From contig NZ_CP139979.1 of assembly GCF_034424525.1 (NCBI RefSeq), positions 868,001 to 932,000 on the forward strand: a stretch of DNA of 64,000 nt. The letters run 5' to 3'. This DNA comes from Sphingobium yanoikuyae. GTDB taxonomy: Bacteria; Pseudomonadota; Alphaproteobacteria; Sphingomonadales; Sphingomonadaceae. Below, in pieces: positions 25,699 through 36,746 of this stretch. The notes under the pieces are model-generated. The model was not told the DNA's origin, did no database searches, and worked only from the letters and a program-made list of their open reading frames with translations. How positions within the stretch are numbered: position 1 is the stretch's first letter; each line of letters begins with the position of its first letter. The position numbers and the translations under genes were made by a program.

Positions 25699-28600
25699 GT
25701 GACGCGAGCCAAGTACGATTTTGCAGTCATTGTTGCACTGAGTGAAGAAGCCGAATATTTTCGTGATTATGTCCCGTGCGGCGATCCGTTCGTGGTCGCC
25801 GGCTATTCGGCTTGGCCCATCGTCGAGGAATCATGGGATGCCTTCGGGAAAGGCGTCCTGATACTGTCTGGAAAGATGGGTTTCGAACGCGCACGTGCCT
25901 CAACTGCGGCCGTTATTGAAGAGCTGAAGGTGCGCTTAGTCGCCAATATTGGGATCGCGGGGCGAGTTGCCGACTGGCTGTCGATCGGCGACGTCGTCGT
26001 CCCACGCGATGTTTTCGATTTCACGCAGGGCGGCAAGATCGGCGGCGATCCGGTTCAGGCGGAGTTCAAACACCGCCCTTCGCAAAAACACGTAGGCAGC
26101 GATCTCGTCAACCTCGTCGAGACCCACCTTCAGAAAGATTCAAAGCGGATTGCAGCTTTGAATTCCGCGCTGAAGAAGCGGTTCACGAACCCCGCTTTGT
26201 GGCCTGCCGGGGCGATCAAGGTTGTGGTGCAGCCGTTAGCCTGCACACCTTTAGTCGTAGCGAACGAAGAGTTCCGTAAATCATTCGCAAAATCTCATAG
26301 CGACATTGCAGCGCTTGAGATGGAGTCAGCCGGTGTCATGACGGCGCTCGAGAAGACCGACATCGAATTCTTGAGCGTTCGCGGCGTCTCTGATGGCGCC
26401 GACTTCCATAAATCTGAGCTGGAACTGAATTTCGGTGACGAGAATCGGCGATTTGCACTCACTACCGCCTGTGCTGTGCTTGAGTCGATCCTAACCCTTC
26501 GCGTTGATCAGAAAGATGCACATGCGCCGGGCGCGGGCATCTATGTGTTTAATCCGGACCAACCCCTCCCGCCGTCCATCATTCGAGACATCGCTCTTAA
26601 CGAGCCGCTTTTTTCTAAACTCGTCCAAGGGTTGGACCTCGAGCAAGTGGTCAACCCCATCGCGGCGATCAGCCGCCATCTGCGATCCAACGATTATCGG
26701 GAACCGATCGTACTTCTCGGCGGCAAGGGCGCTGGCAAGACGACCTTGATGGGACTCATCCAAGCCGAAGCATCCCGATCAATCCAAGATGAAGAAATTC
26801 CAGGGTGCAAATCGATCTCGGTGCGCATCAGCGATCTGGAGAGTTGGAGCAACGGAAAATTAGATGCAGAACGAACCCGCAATCGGGTTGTGAGCGCTTG
26901 CCAAAGGCTCAACAACATCATTGCGGACACAGCGGGGCCAGTTGTCGTCCTCGTCGACGGTCTTAATCAAGCGGGTTCCCATCGGACGCCACTGATTGCG
27001 GATCTCGTCAAGGAGGCGATCCGACACCGGGGCGTCAGACTCGTGATCTCGACCGAAAGCGAGGTCGAATTACGCGACCTGATCGGCCGACTTCCGCTCA
27101 ACATTGAGGCGGCGTATCGGATTGTTCCGCTCGCAGTCGATCATAAAGATGCTGCAGCATTGGTTGACGATTTTGCAATGATTTGGGGTGCTAAAAATAG
27201 CAAAGAAGCAAACACGGTCTTATCAGATATGAAAAGAAAGGACGTGTTATCTATTGATCTATTCTTACTTTCATTATTTTTCGGGCCATTCCGGACATTC
27301 ACATACCGGGATTTGACATCGTTGTCGCAATGCTACGAACTATATTGTAAGGGGGTGCTGGCCGATGGTAAGGATCCTGGCGAGGACATGCCAGATGCGA
27401 ATTTCAATGCGGCGGCGGAAATCGCGTATGATATTCTCATCAGCCATGCCAGCAGCTATGCAGATTTGAATGAGCGTAACACTGCCAAACTGGTATCTTG
27501 CCACTCCTCTATTACAAGCTTCCTCGTCGCGCAGCACATCATCAATACCTTGCGCAAGGCAAAAGTCTTGGGCAAGCGCGCTCAGATAACGCCACAGCAA
27601 CTTGCAAAAAAGATCAGTTATGTATTTCCCGCTGATGTTAACGGCTTTACCAAGCAGATAATGCTGTCGGATACCAAGATTGAGCGTGACGTAATCGAGG
27701 TCATCAAATCCAAGTATCGCCAGATGCCCACGCTAGGTAAATCCCATTTTGCGTATCTCGCTGGCCGGGTCAGAAAGGACAAGGCAAGCGAGATGCTTGA
27801 TCTGCTGGGAAAAATAGACAGCGACAAGCACAGGGCGCCGGGTCCATGGCCCCTTGAAGCCAGAATGCTCCGTCGAAGTATCTTCATTAGTCGCAGTATG
27901 CTGCACAATCATGATAAAATGCACCATCCGAACGAAGCTGCCATCCAATATGCGAGTATTTTGCTATCCGACATTGATGAAGCCGAATTCAATCGTGGCT
28001 TTCACCTAGAATATTACGGTGATGCTGAATTCGATCCGGACGGATACATGGCAAGTCAAGGCAATGGTTTGCTTCCTTGTAACAAGACATTCACTAAGCT
28101 GATGGAGCGGATCACCGCCAAACCGAACGATCTTCCTCCCCTTATAGAACTGCTGACTGTCCTATCACTTGTCCAGGTTCGTAACGTCAATGGAAGACTG
28201 CGCAAATCACATCGGGCAGCGGTCCTAGCTTTACTGAACGGGCCGCAATTGCAGGATCGCCACCTGCTGCCGCCTAATGTCCGCGGTTATATCGAACGGG
28301 TTGCCGAAGATCTCGACATGGAGGAGTTTCGCCTGTCAACCGTGTGCGACGAATGGACCGGACTCGCCAAGATCGAGCGGACGGGTTGGCTCCGGCGACG
28401 CCGGGATGCGCTCGGAGAGCATAAGGCATTCTGGAACGAGATTCGTATCGAGAGCGTAGCCGAACATCTAGTCGGGGTGTTGGGGTTGGCCGAAATCTTT
28501 TTGCGATCCGATCCAGAGGGAGAGGAGAAATATGACAAGCGCAAAGTTATCGAGATGATCCTCGTCCACGACCTCGCGGAGTCTCGTCTAGGCGATCAAC

Positions 28601-28941
28601 TTCCCAAGTATAACGATCCAAAACTGGAGGAAATCGCTATATGGAAGTATGGAGCGTTCGAGACCTACAGGGGGATCGGCGACCTCTGGCGGGTTCCGCT
28701 CCTTTTGCAAGAATTCAATGAGGGGGAGACGGTCACTGCCAAGATCGCAAAAGATCTCGATCGTCTACAGTTCATTCTGCAGGCGCGGGCCTACGCTGCG
28801 GGAATGTCAGAAGAGGAACGGCAGGCGTGCGAAAACGCGAGCCAGAATATTCGTACTAGCACGGTCCGGGCTATCGAGAAGATCGTCAAGGGTCCGTTGC
28901 CGCCGCCGCGTTTTGCGCCTCCGATTGCGAGGTTAGACTAA
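25699..28941 (+). CDS. Nucleoside phosphorylase/nucleosidase-like + STAND-type NTPase + HD hydrolase fusion
   Basis: A GTG start with AGGGGGA 5 bp upstream gives 1080 aa; an ATG at 25684 is an alternative. Residues 1-280 match the purine/uridine phosphorylase-MTA/SAH nucleosidase fold: VIVALSEEAEYF, ANIGIAGRVADWLSIGDVVV, the hallmark ALEMESAG (Glu207-Glu209) and acid Asp232 (VSDGAD). A P-loop NTPase follows with Walker A GGKGAGKTT (342-349) and Walker B VVVLVDG (Asp420). The C-terminal 170 residues carry an HD hydrolase pattern like 5'-deoxynucleotidases: AEH (His923), VHDLAE (His957-Asp958), LGDQ, and KDLDR (Asp1019/1021). The gene is more A+T-rich than the core and starts 128 bp after the previous gene. 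I infer a regulated nucleotide-destroying protein. Confidence 0.82.
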   Translation: MTRAKYDFAVIVALSEEAEYFRDYVPCGDPFVVAGYSAWPIVEESWDAFGKGVLILSGKMGFERARASTAAVIEELKVRLVANIGIAGRVADWLSIGDVVVPRDVFDFTQGGKIGGDPVQAEFKHRPSQKHVGSDLVNLVETHLQKDSKRIAALNSALKKRFTNPALWPAGAIKVVVQPLACTPLVVANEEFRKSFAKSHSDIAALEMESAGVMTALEKTDIEFLSVRGVSDGADFHKSELELNFGDENRRFALTTACAVLESILTLRVDQKDAHAPGAGIYVFNPDQPLPPSIIRDIALNEPLFSKLVQGLDLEQVVNPIAAISRHLRSNDYREPIVLLGGKGAGKTTLMGLIQAEASRSIQDEEIPGCKSISVRISDLESWSNGKLDAERTRNRVVSACQRLNNIIADTAGPVVVLVDGLNQAGSHRTPLIADLVKEAIRHRGVRLVISTESEVELRDLIGRLPLNIEAAYRIVPLAVDHKDAAALVDDFAMIWGAKNSKEANTVLSDMKRKDVLSIDLFLLSLFFGPFRTFTYRDLTSLSQCYELYCKGVLADGKDPGEDMPDANFNAAAEIAYDILISHASSYADLNERNTAKLVSCHSSITSFLVAQHIINTLRKAKVLGKRAQITPQQLAKKISYVFPADVNGFTKQIMLSDTKIERDVIEVIKSKYRQMPTLGKSHFAYLAGRVRKDKASEMLDLLGKIDSDKHRAPGPWPLEARMLRRSIFISRSMLHNHDKMHHPNEAAIQYASILLSDIDEAEFNRGFHLEYYGDAEFDPDGYMASQGNGLLPCNKTFTKLMERITAKPNDLPPLIELLTVLSLVQVRNVNGRLRKSHRAAVLALLNGPQLQDRHLLPPNVRGYIERVAEDLDMEEFRLSTVCDEWTGLAKIERTGWLRRRRDALGEHKAFWNEIRIESVAEHLVGVLGLAEIFLRSDPEGEEKYDKRKVIEMILVHDLAESRLGDQLPKYNDPKLEEIAIWKYGAFETYRGIGDLWRVPLLLQEFNEGETVTAKIAKDLDRLQFILQARAYAAGMSEEERQACENASQNIRTSTVRAIEKIVKGPLPPPRFAPPIARLD

Positions 28942-29028
28942 TGTTAAACCAGATCTCTGGCTCTCGAGCCCTAGATTCTGATACTACCAAGAACGCCAAA
29001 CTGAGTTCTTCTGACTAGGGTTTCCGAG

Positions 29029-29190
29029 ATGAGCCTACCTGTCGTATACCAGCCGAGCATTGCTTCCGAAACTGACGGCACGATGCGCTTCCTGCTCCAG
29101 GTGATTGCCATTTGGAGTGAATCGAAGAAGCCGGATATCGCAGAAATGGACGAATTTTGGGAGTTTTTTCGGGCTATCATTGTACGTTAG
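29029..29190 (+). CDS. Possible 53-aa protein
   Basis: A short frame from ATG (AGGG 9 bp upstream) encodes MSLPVVYQPSIASETDG and a tryptophan-rich, amphipathic remainder (IAIWSESKKPD, FWEFFRAI). It lies in the 407-bp gap 28942-29348 after the large NTPase gene, in which I see nothing else. It could be a real small protein or the end of a decayed gene. Confidence 0.3.
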   Translation: MSLPVVYQPSIASETDGTMRFLLQVIAIWSESKKPDIAEMDEFWEFFRAIIVR

Positions 29191-29348
29191 TGCCGTCTGC
29201 AGCTGAGGGCTAATCCTAACACTCAAATTGGCGGGGTCATCGCCAGGCCTATTCGGTCATAGTTGGGAACGCCGAGCGATGCTTCATCCGGAGAGGGCTG
29301 GGTGTCTCATAGCGCCAACATGACCATCTCAACGGCAGTGAACGGCTA

Positions 29349-29717
29349 TTATCGCGCCAATCTCGAGGCTCGCCGTCGTTCAGCTTGGCGCATCAGTGCT
29401 GGATCGATTTCTGGTTTGTTCCAGCGCGCTGCCGGCCCCAGCGTGACGAGATCCTCTGGATAGGTCAGGAACGTATACACTTTGTTGGTGATCTCGATCA
29501 TAAGCTGTTTCATCTCAGCGTCGGAGATACGAGAGAGCTCGGTCCAGTCAATTTCCCCATACGGAGTTACAACTTTGACGTCGCTATAGTCCCCGGTCGC
29601 GCTGTCTGGCACAGTGCCAGCATGGAGCGTCTCCAGAGCCGTATTTCTTACGCATTGTTCCACGAGCGCAAAAGTAAAGCGAGTTTTTTCGCTGTCGGTT
29701 AGGGTGTCGTTGGGCAT
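29349..29717 (-). CDS. Hypothetical protein, 122 aa
   Basis: The ATG at 29717 follows GGGAG at 6 bp; the longer frame to 29861 has no such site. The product (MPNDTLTDSEKTRFTF... KVVTPYGEIDWTELSRISDAEM...) is soluble, probably alpha-helical, with a basic C-terminus (ERRRASRLAR). No family is named with confidence. It runs against the direction of its neighbours and may be regulatory or island-related. Confidence 0.65.
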   Translation of the reverse strand: MPNDTLTDSEKTRFTFALVEQCVRNTALETLHAGTVPDSATGDYSDVKVVTPYGEIDWTELSRISDAEMKQLMIEITNKVYTFLTYPEDLVTLGPAARWNKPEIDPALMRQAERRRASRLAR

Positions 29718-29850
29718 GAGGTGCTCCCGTAATGGCGCCTTGCTTTCAGCAGTGATGCTATACCCGACGACCTGTGACCGTATTAATCGATGATTTTCGA
29801 ACGTATTGAAAATAGCAAAGAGAAAGTCCGCTTCTCTAGCCTGGATGACA

Positions 29851-29900
29851 GGGGCAAGCAAACTTACTCGCCCCGGCGGGCCCGCGCGGCTCGGCGTGGC
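29851..29900 (-). repeat. 50-bp dispersed repeat, copy 1 (inverted)
   Basis: The reverse complement of these 50 bases matches 36062-36111 in 45 positions. It starts GCCACGCCGAGCC and ends GTTTGCTTGCCCC. It lies in the 373-bp gap between the 122-aa gene and the trypsin-like gene (29718-30090), in which nothing else is seen. Confidence 0.75.
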
Positions 29901-30090
29901 AGCTCGCGACCCCGATCAAGCCATTCACTTTGCCGGCTACTAACAGCGTCTCGCGCCGGAAGCGGACACTATACTCTAACCGATCGACTGGGTAGTAAGA
30001 TTCCGGTAGAAATAGAACTACGAGCCGATGCTGATTTCTTGACAAAGATAATTACGAGCGCATGCTGTTGAAGTTGCGTGGGGGTGCGGC

Positions 30091-30804
30091 ATGATCGACG
30101 AGGCTGTTGGGACAGGAAAATTCACCGAGTTGGCGCCGCTCGACGCGCCGCCACCCCCGCCGCGGCGGCTGGGGGACCTTCTCAAGTCTATATTCGGCAC
30201 TAAGCGCAGTCGTGACGATATTCCGAATCCGCAACTGGAACCAGCGCGTTCGATCGCCTTTCTTTGCTTTTACGTGAATGGCCGGTTTGTGGGGTCGGCT
30301 ACAGGTTTCTTCGTAAAGCCCGATGTCGTCGTGACGGCTGCTCACAACATCTTGATGGCAAAGCCCACGGCGGTCGGCGCTTTTGCGGGCTACGACGCCA
30401 AGCGGAACCCTGTTCAGTCTGTCTCGGCGAGCCGCTGGGCTTGGGACGCGCAGCGAGACTTTGCGGTTTTGATCACTGCACCATCGCCGGCGTCCGGCCT
30501 CCAGCTCAATGGACGGCCGACCGCCAAAGTTACCCTGGCGGGCTATGCCTTTGGGTACTTCGGCCAACTTACTGCCGGAGTGGGGGCCGCGAAGACTAGC
30601 GGCGACAAGCTCCTCTACGCCCTACCGGCGGACAAGGGCGACAGCGGCGGGCCGATTTTCGCGGGAGCCTTCCCGACAGCCGTCGTAGTCGCCCTCCACA
30701 CCGACAGTTTCGACACAGGCAACCCCTTCGAGGCAGGAGGAGAGTTGGCCGACCAGCAGATGATCGCACGGATCGCATCGCTCGAGGCGCAGGCGCGCAC
30801 CTGA
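30091..30804 (+). CDS. Trypsin-like serine protease, no signal peptide
   Basis: The 237-aa protein has the chymotrypsin-fold triad His85 (VVTAAHN), Asp123 (QRDFAVL) and Ser185 (KGDSGGP). The N-terminus (residues 1-65) holds a proline run and a basic segment but no export signal, so the enzyme should stay in the cytosol, unlike most trypsins. Trypsin-like proteases occur in bacterial conflict systems and in some gasdermin loci. It is followed 19 bp later by a lipoprotein gene. Confidence 0.85.
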   Translation: MIDEAVGTGKFTELAPLDAPPPPPRRLGDLLKSIFGTKRSRDDIPNPQLEPARSIAFLCFYVNGRFVGSATGFFVKPDVVVTAAHNILMAKPTAVGAFAGYDAKRNPVQSVSASRWAWDAQRDFAVLITAPSPASGLQLNGRPTAKVTLAGYAFGYFGQLTAGVGAAKTSGDKLLYALPADKGDSGGPIFAGAFPTAVVVALHTDSFDTGNPFEAGGELADQQMIARIASLEAQART

Positions 30805-30823
30805 ACTTAAGACGGGGGAAGAA

Positions 30824-32161
30824 ATGAAGAAGATTGCATTCGGAACCGCGGCGTTGGGGATGATGCTGTCGGGTTGCGCCAATGGCCTCCCGGGCTTGCG
30901 CCCTCTAACATACCAGCAGCCGGCGGACACACGGCTCATAGTCAGCTACGCGCCGTGCCCACACCTCTCGAAGCAGGGAAAAAACTTCGCCCCGATCGTT
31001 GCCGCCGTCCTTCTAGGGGCCGCGACTAAGACGCTCGAGAACTTCGGAACCGCTCTCCAGAAAGGCTCCGAGGGTGGCAACCTCCCCGCAAGCAATGCGA
31101 GCGTGAACTTTGAGCTCTACAGCGGCGACCTCCCGCAGTGCCTGATCGCGATCCGAGGCAAGTTCGAGGCCACCGAGAAGCTGAAGACGAAGATCGCTAT
31201 GCCGGCGGTCGATCCAGTGACGGTGAACGGCACTGCCGTTCCGAGCATCTTGGTCCGCGACGTCAATGGCTCTAAGGTGACAGGAGTGCTACCCGACGTG
31301 TACGAGTTGGCGCACTACGTGGAGATCGCGATCAGCCCCTCACATAACCAGACGGCACTCACCTTCACACCCGCATACACTTGGATCGCTAAGTCGATGG
31401 ACGGCGGGACAAGCGGCTCTCGCGGCCTCTCGATCGCGGTTAAGTTCAGCCGCCCGGGCGGCCAAGACACGGGCAGCGCCGTGCTGATCGAGGACCGCAC
31501 GATCGGCAAGCAGCAGACATACCAGCCGCTGTCCGACGGGCGCTTCCCGCACGAGGCTTCGTGGTTCGCGACGATCGGCACGAACAGCGGCACTGGCGGC
31601 GCGGTCGGCCGCGCCAACACCCAGGCTGACGCGGCGCCCGCGGCTCAACCTGGCAGCGGAACCGGACAGGCGACGGGCCAGGCACCTGCGGTTGCGCCCC
31701 AGGCGCCAACGCTGGCGCCTCCAAAGCCTGCTGCGGGCGCGCCGATGCTAAACGAGCCGTTCCCGTTCACCGCCACTGTCACCGTCGTCGAGAGTCGGCC
31801 GACCAAGGAGTTCGTAGCCTTCGTGGCCGGCGTCTTCGCAGCGGCGCGCCCGGCGATCGACGCCCGGCTCAAGGAGGAAATAGATCCCGCCACGCAGCTT
31901 GCCAGCCAGAAGACCGCGCTGGACAATGAGGGCGCCTACGGCGACGCACTGGCTAAGGCCAAGGTCGCATTGCTGAATTATTGCGCGCTAGATGCGGCGA
32001 GCAAAATTTCAGACCGAATATCGCAGTCCGGAGCCACTCGCCAACTGCAAGCAGCCGCGAACAAGGCGGCGTTAACTGCCGACTACTCGCCACCGTTCAC
32101 GACGCTCGCCATCGTGAGCGATGGCGTCCCGAAAACAGTGAATCCAGACACCTGCCAGTAA
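30824..32161 (+). CDS. Predicted lipoprotein, 445 aa
   Basis: The N-terminus MKKIAFGTAALGMMLSGCANG is a lipoprotein signal with lipobox LSGC (Cys18). A globular part (about 40-255) is followed by an Ala/Pro/Gln-rich linker (about 260-310) and a second helical part (about 315-445). It is anchored to a membrane and exposed to the periplasm. It shares an operon with the trypsin-like protease. No family is recognised and its link to the gasdermin genes is unproven. Confidence 0.75.
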   Translation: MKKIAFGTAALGMMLSGCANGLPGLRPLTYQQPADTRLIVSYAPCPHLSKQGKNFAPIVAAVLLGAATKTLENFGTALQKGSEGGNLPASNASVNFELYSGDLPQCLIAIRGKFEATEKLKTKIAMPAVDPVTVNGTAVPSILVRDVNGSKVTGVLPDVYELAHYVEIAISPSHNQTALTFTPAYTWIAKSMDGGTSGSRGLSIAVKFSRPGGQDTGSAVLIEDRTIGKQQTYQPLSDGRFPHEASWFATIGTNSGTGGAVGRANTQADAAPAAQPGSGTGQATGQAPAVAPQAPTLAPPKPAAGAPMLNEPFPFTATVTVVESRPTKEFVAFVAGVFAAARPAIDARLKEEIDPATQLASQKTALDNEGAYGDALAKAKVALLNYCALDAASKISDRISQSGATRQLQAAANKAALTADYSPPFTTLAIVSDGVPKTVNPDTCQ

Positions 32162-32576
32162 GAATGACCGGGGCGGCCAAGTCATTCGAAGGGCAGCCCT
32201 AGACAAATAGCAAGCCTGAAGCCCTTCCGGGAGAAGGGAAGCGATCCGACTGGGTAGCAGTTTCTGTGAACCGCAGAGGGCTTTCTCGTTTATTGGCCCT
32301 TGTCCCATGATCATCGAACGTCCGGTTCGCCTGCAACCCGACGTTCGCCGCCAGTCTCCTGAGTGGCGGCAATGTCCGCAATCTCGACCAAAATTGAATG
32401 TCTGCTCCCGAGCGCGAAAAACACTGTCGAACGGCGAAAATTTGGGGCAAGCGCCCTTCCTTGTGTTCGGATCGCCTGTCGGGCAGGGCTACTCTCATCA
32501 TGATAGAGTTCCATGCCCCTGCCGCAGAGACTCCGGAGCTGGGGTTGTCACCCTTGTTGCGCGGCGACTGACAGGA
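32162..32576. other. Gap before the IS21 element with no supported gene
   Basis: Neither strand shows a convincing gene. A short inverted pair CCCTTC/GAAGGG lies near 32220-32240. The sequence up to the IS end does not continue the gene that the element truncates on its other side. Confidence 0.5.
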
Positions 32577-32605
32577 TGCGAGCGTAGCGACAATCAAGAT
32601 GAGAA

Positions 32606-32676
32606 TCGGTTGTTGGGGTGTCGGTGAAGGGCGGAGGGCGTAGCCCGAAGCCCGTAGCCGAGACCCCAACAACCGA
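32606..32676 (+). promoter_or_regulatory. 71-nt hairpin in the IS21 leader
   Basis: TCGGTTGTTGGGGT (32606-32619) and ACCCCAACAACCGA (32663-32676) are perfect 14-base inverted repeats; the 43-base interior can fold further (GGGC/GCCC pairs). It lies between the IS end and istA, where it could stop read-through or block translation of impinging transcripts. Confidence 0.6.
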
Positions 32677-32759
32677 TGGCCCTTTAATGGAGGAGCCGCA
32701 GATCGTCGGGGCCGACCCAATATTCATTGGCATATCCAGATTGGAGGGAGATGCCGTGA

Positions 32760-35122
<2,363 letters not shown>

Positions 35123-35182
35123 CCCGGCACCATGAACCCGCCGCGACAATCTGTTCTCATCCTGATAGTCGCTGACCTCTCA

Positions 35183-35834
35183 CCCAGATCGTCGCGCTAT
35201 ACCCTTGTATCGCGCCGCTGTCCTAACCTTGCGACACCTGATTGATGTCGGTCCGATCGGACTTACGCCGAACAAGGCACTGAAGCGCTACTTTGTCACC
35301 TGGGCGGCCGGAGCTTTCTGCTGGCCCGGCTACACTGCCGATGAGCTGTACGCGATCAATAAAGTTCTGAACGAGCATGACTTTCCGCCGCTGGTTTTGC
35401 TCCATGATCTGCTACTGGCGGCAAAGCTTGCCCGCCACCGGAAGGGCTTTCTGCACATCACCAAATCAGGAAGGGACCTGCTGGACCATGGAGGAAGCCT
35501 GTGGATCACCCTATCGCAGCACCTCCTTCTTACCGCCGGACACGACGACATGCTGGAGATCGAATGGGTTTCGGTTCTGCATGCGTTGAACGTCGAGGCC
35601 CATGAAGGAGTCACTGACCGGCGCTTCGCCTCGCGGCTGATGGGGGCTGACGAACAGGATTATCATTCCAAATCGCTCATCTATGTGCATGTCCTTCGTC
35701 CGCTAAGTTGGCTGGGGCTGTTACACGAGACACGCCAAAGCCAATCGGAACGCCTCTTTAAGAAGACAGGGCTCTGGCCCTTGGCGTTGCGTTTCGAGGA
35801 GAGCGCAGCGCTGCCTCCGCCCACCAGGCATTGA
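35183..35834 (+). pseudogene. 5'-truncated hypothetical gene interrupted by IS21
   Basis: The frame is open back into the IS right end; the first possible start in it is a TTG at 35205. The remaining 209 residues (LRHLIDVGPIGLTPNKALKR, NKVLNEHDFPPLVLLHDLLL) read like the inner part of a larger soluble protein with no starting domain. No family is named. The missing 5' part is not on the left side of the element. Confidence 0.7.
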
Positions 35835-36095
35835 TCCTGACGCTCGACATCGGTGATCGACAACTGGAAGGGGATTCCACCGCGCGGATAACAATCCTGC
35901 CGCGCCGCAGCTGGCCTCCAGCGGAAGGTGCGGCAACCAGCTGGGCTGCCGTCGAACCACGTCGGACGCTAGACCTAGATCGTTGATCCCTAGGTGTGCA
36001 CAATCCGGTTTTGCGACAGGTGTCGACCACGAGTTGCGCTAGCAGAGTGCCTTCATGTCGCGCCACGCCGAGCCTGGCGAGCCTGCCGGGGCGAG
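35835..36095. other. Gap with a dispersed repeat and no gene
   Basis: No frame with a ribosome-binding site is seen. The right part holds copy 2 of the 50-bp repeat, which runs into the end of the next gene. Confidence 0.5.
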
Positions 36096-36111
36096 TCAGT
36101 TTGCTTGCCCC
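36062..36111 (+). repeat. 50-bp dispersed repeat, copy 2
   Basis: Matches the reverse complement of 29851-29900 at 45 of 50 bases. Its last 16 bases overlap the 3' end of the flavodoxin-like gene, so that gene's C-terminus (SWPGQAN) comes from the repeat. Confidence 0.75.
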
Positions 36112-36746
36112 GGCCAGCTTGGAAGATCGGCCGTTAGCTTTGTAGCGCGTTTCAGGGCCGAGGCCGATGCCGCGAGCCGTTCAACCTTTCCCCGCCAGGC
36201 AGCGATATTCTTCTGCACGCCGCCGTGGCGGACCGGCCCAAATTTGGTGATGCGAACGGGCTTGAATCCGCAGAAGCCCAGAATCTGGCCGCGCCAGCGG
36301 CGCACGACAGCGTTGCCGTAGGCGAGCCAAAGATAGAAGGCTGGTGTATCCGTCGTAATGAGGACATCGGCCGAGCGTCCTGCCAGAAGCCGGTCCCAGA
36401 AGGGATCGTCCTTGTGATAGCGAAACGCAAAGCCGGGCAGCAGAACCCGATCGATCAAACCTTTGAGCTGCGCAGGCTCGCTGCCCCACCACATCGGAAA
36501 CCCGACCACGAGATGATCGGCAGCCGCGATGGCGCCGCCGATCCGTTCCAGATCGAGCTCCCAACCCTGGACTTCTTTGTAGCCGCGCCGCAGGTTCGGC
36601 TCGAAATCGAGATCCCGCACCGCGATGCGCTCAACCTCTACCTGGTCGCCAAGCGCAGCCTGATAGGTATCGAGCAGATGGCTGACGAAGCGGCCAGAGT
36701 CAGGATGTCCGTCAAGGATGAGCACTCGCATAGCTGACTCCGTCAA
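36096..36746 (-). CDS. NAD(P)H-dependent oxidoreductase, flavodoxin-like fold
   Basis: The 216-aa protein begins RVLILDGHPDSGRF, the FMN phosphate loop of the NQO1/MdaB/KefF type (flavodoxin_2), and has GFPMWWGSEPAQLKGLIDRV, the usual flavin/dimer motif. It probably reduces quinones or electrophiles with NAD(P)H. It overlaps the upstream phosphatase-family gene by four bases, so the two form an operon. The last residues are encoded by a dispersed repeat, so the C-terminus may be altered. Confidence 0.88.
   Translation of the reverse strand: MTESAMRVLILDGHPDSGRFVSHLLDTYQAALGDQVEVERIAVRDLDFEPNLRRGYKEVQGWELDLERIGGAIAAADHLVVGFPMWWGSEPAQLKGLIDRVLLPGFAFRYHKDDPFWDRLLAGRSADVLITTDTPAFYLWLAYGNAVVRRWRGQILGFCGFKPVRITKFGPVRHGGVQKNIAAWRGKVERLAASASALKRATKLTADLPSWPGQAN

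Noticed and set aside
28971..29180. Minus-strand 69-aa protein after the large NTPase gene
   Set aside because: No RBS and no motif; the opposite 53-aa frame is the slightly better candidate.
36055..36321. Plus-strand 88-aa protein over the flavodoxin-like gene
   Set aside because: Its start lies in the dispersed repeat and the rest is antisense to a gene with clear flavodoxin motifs.
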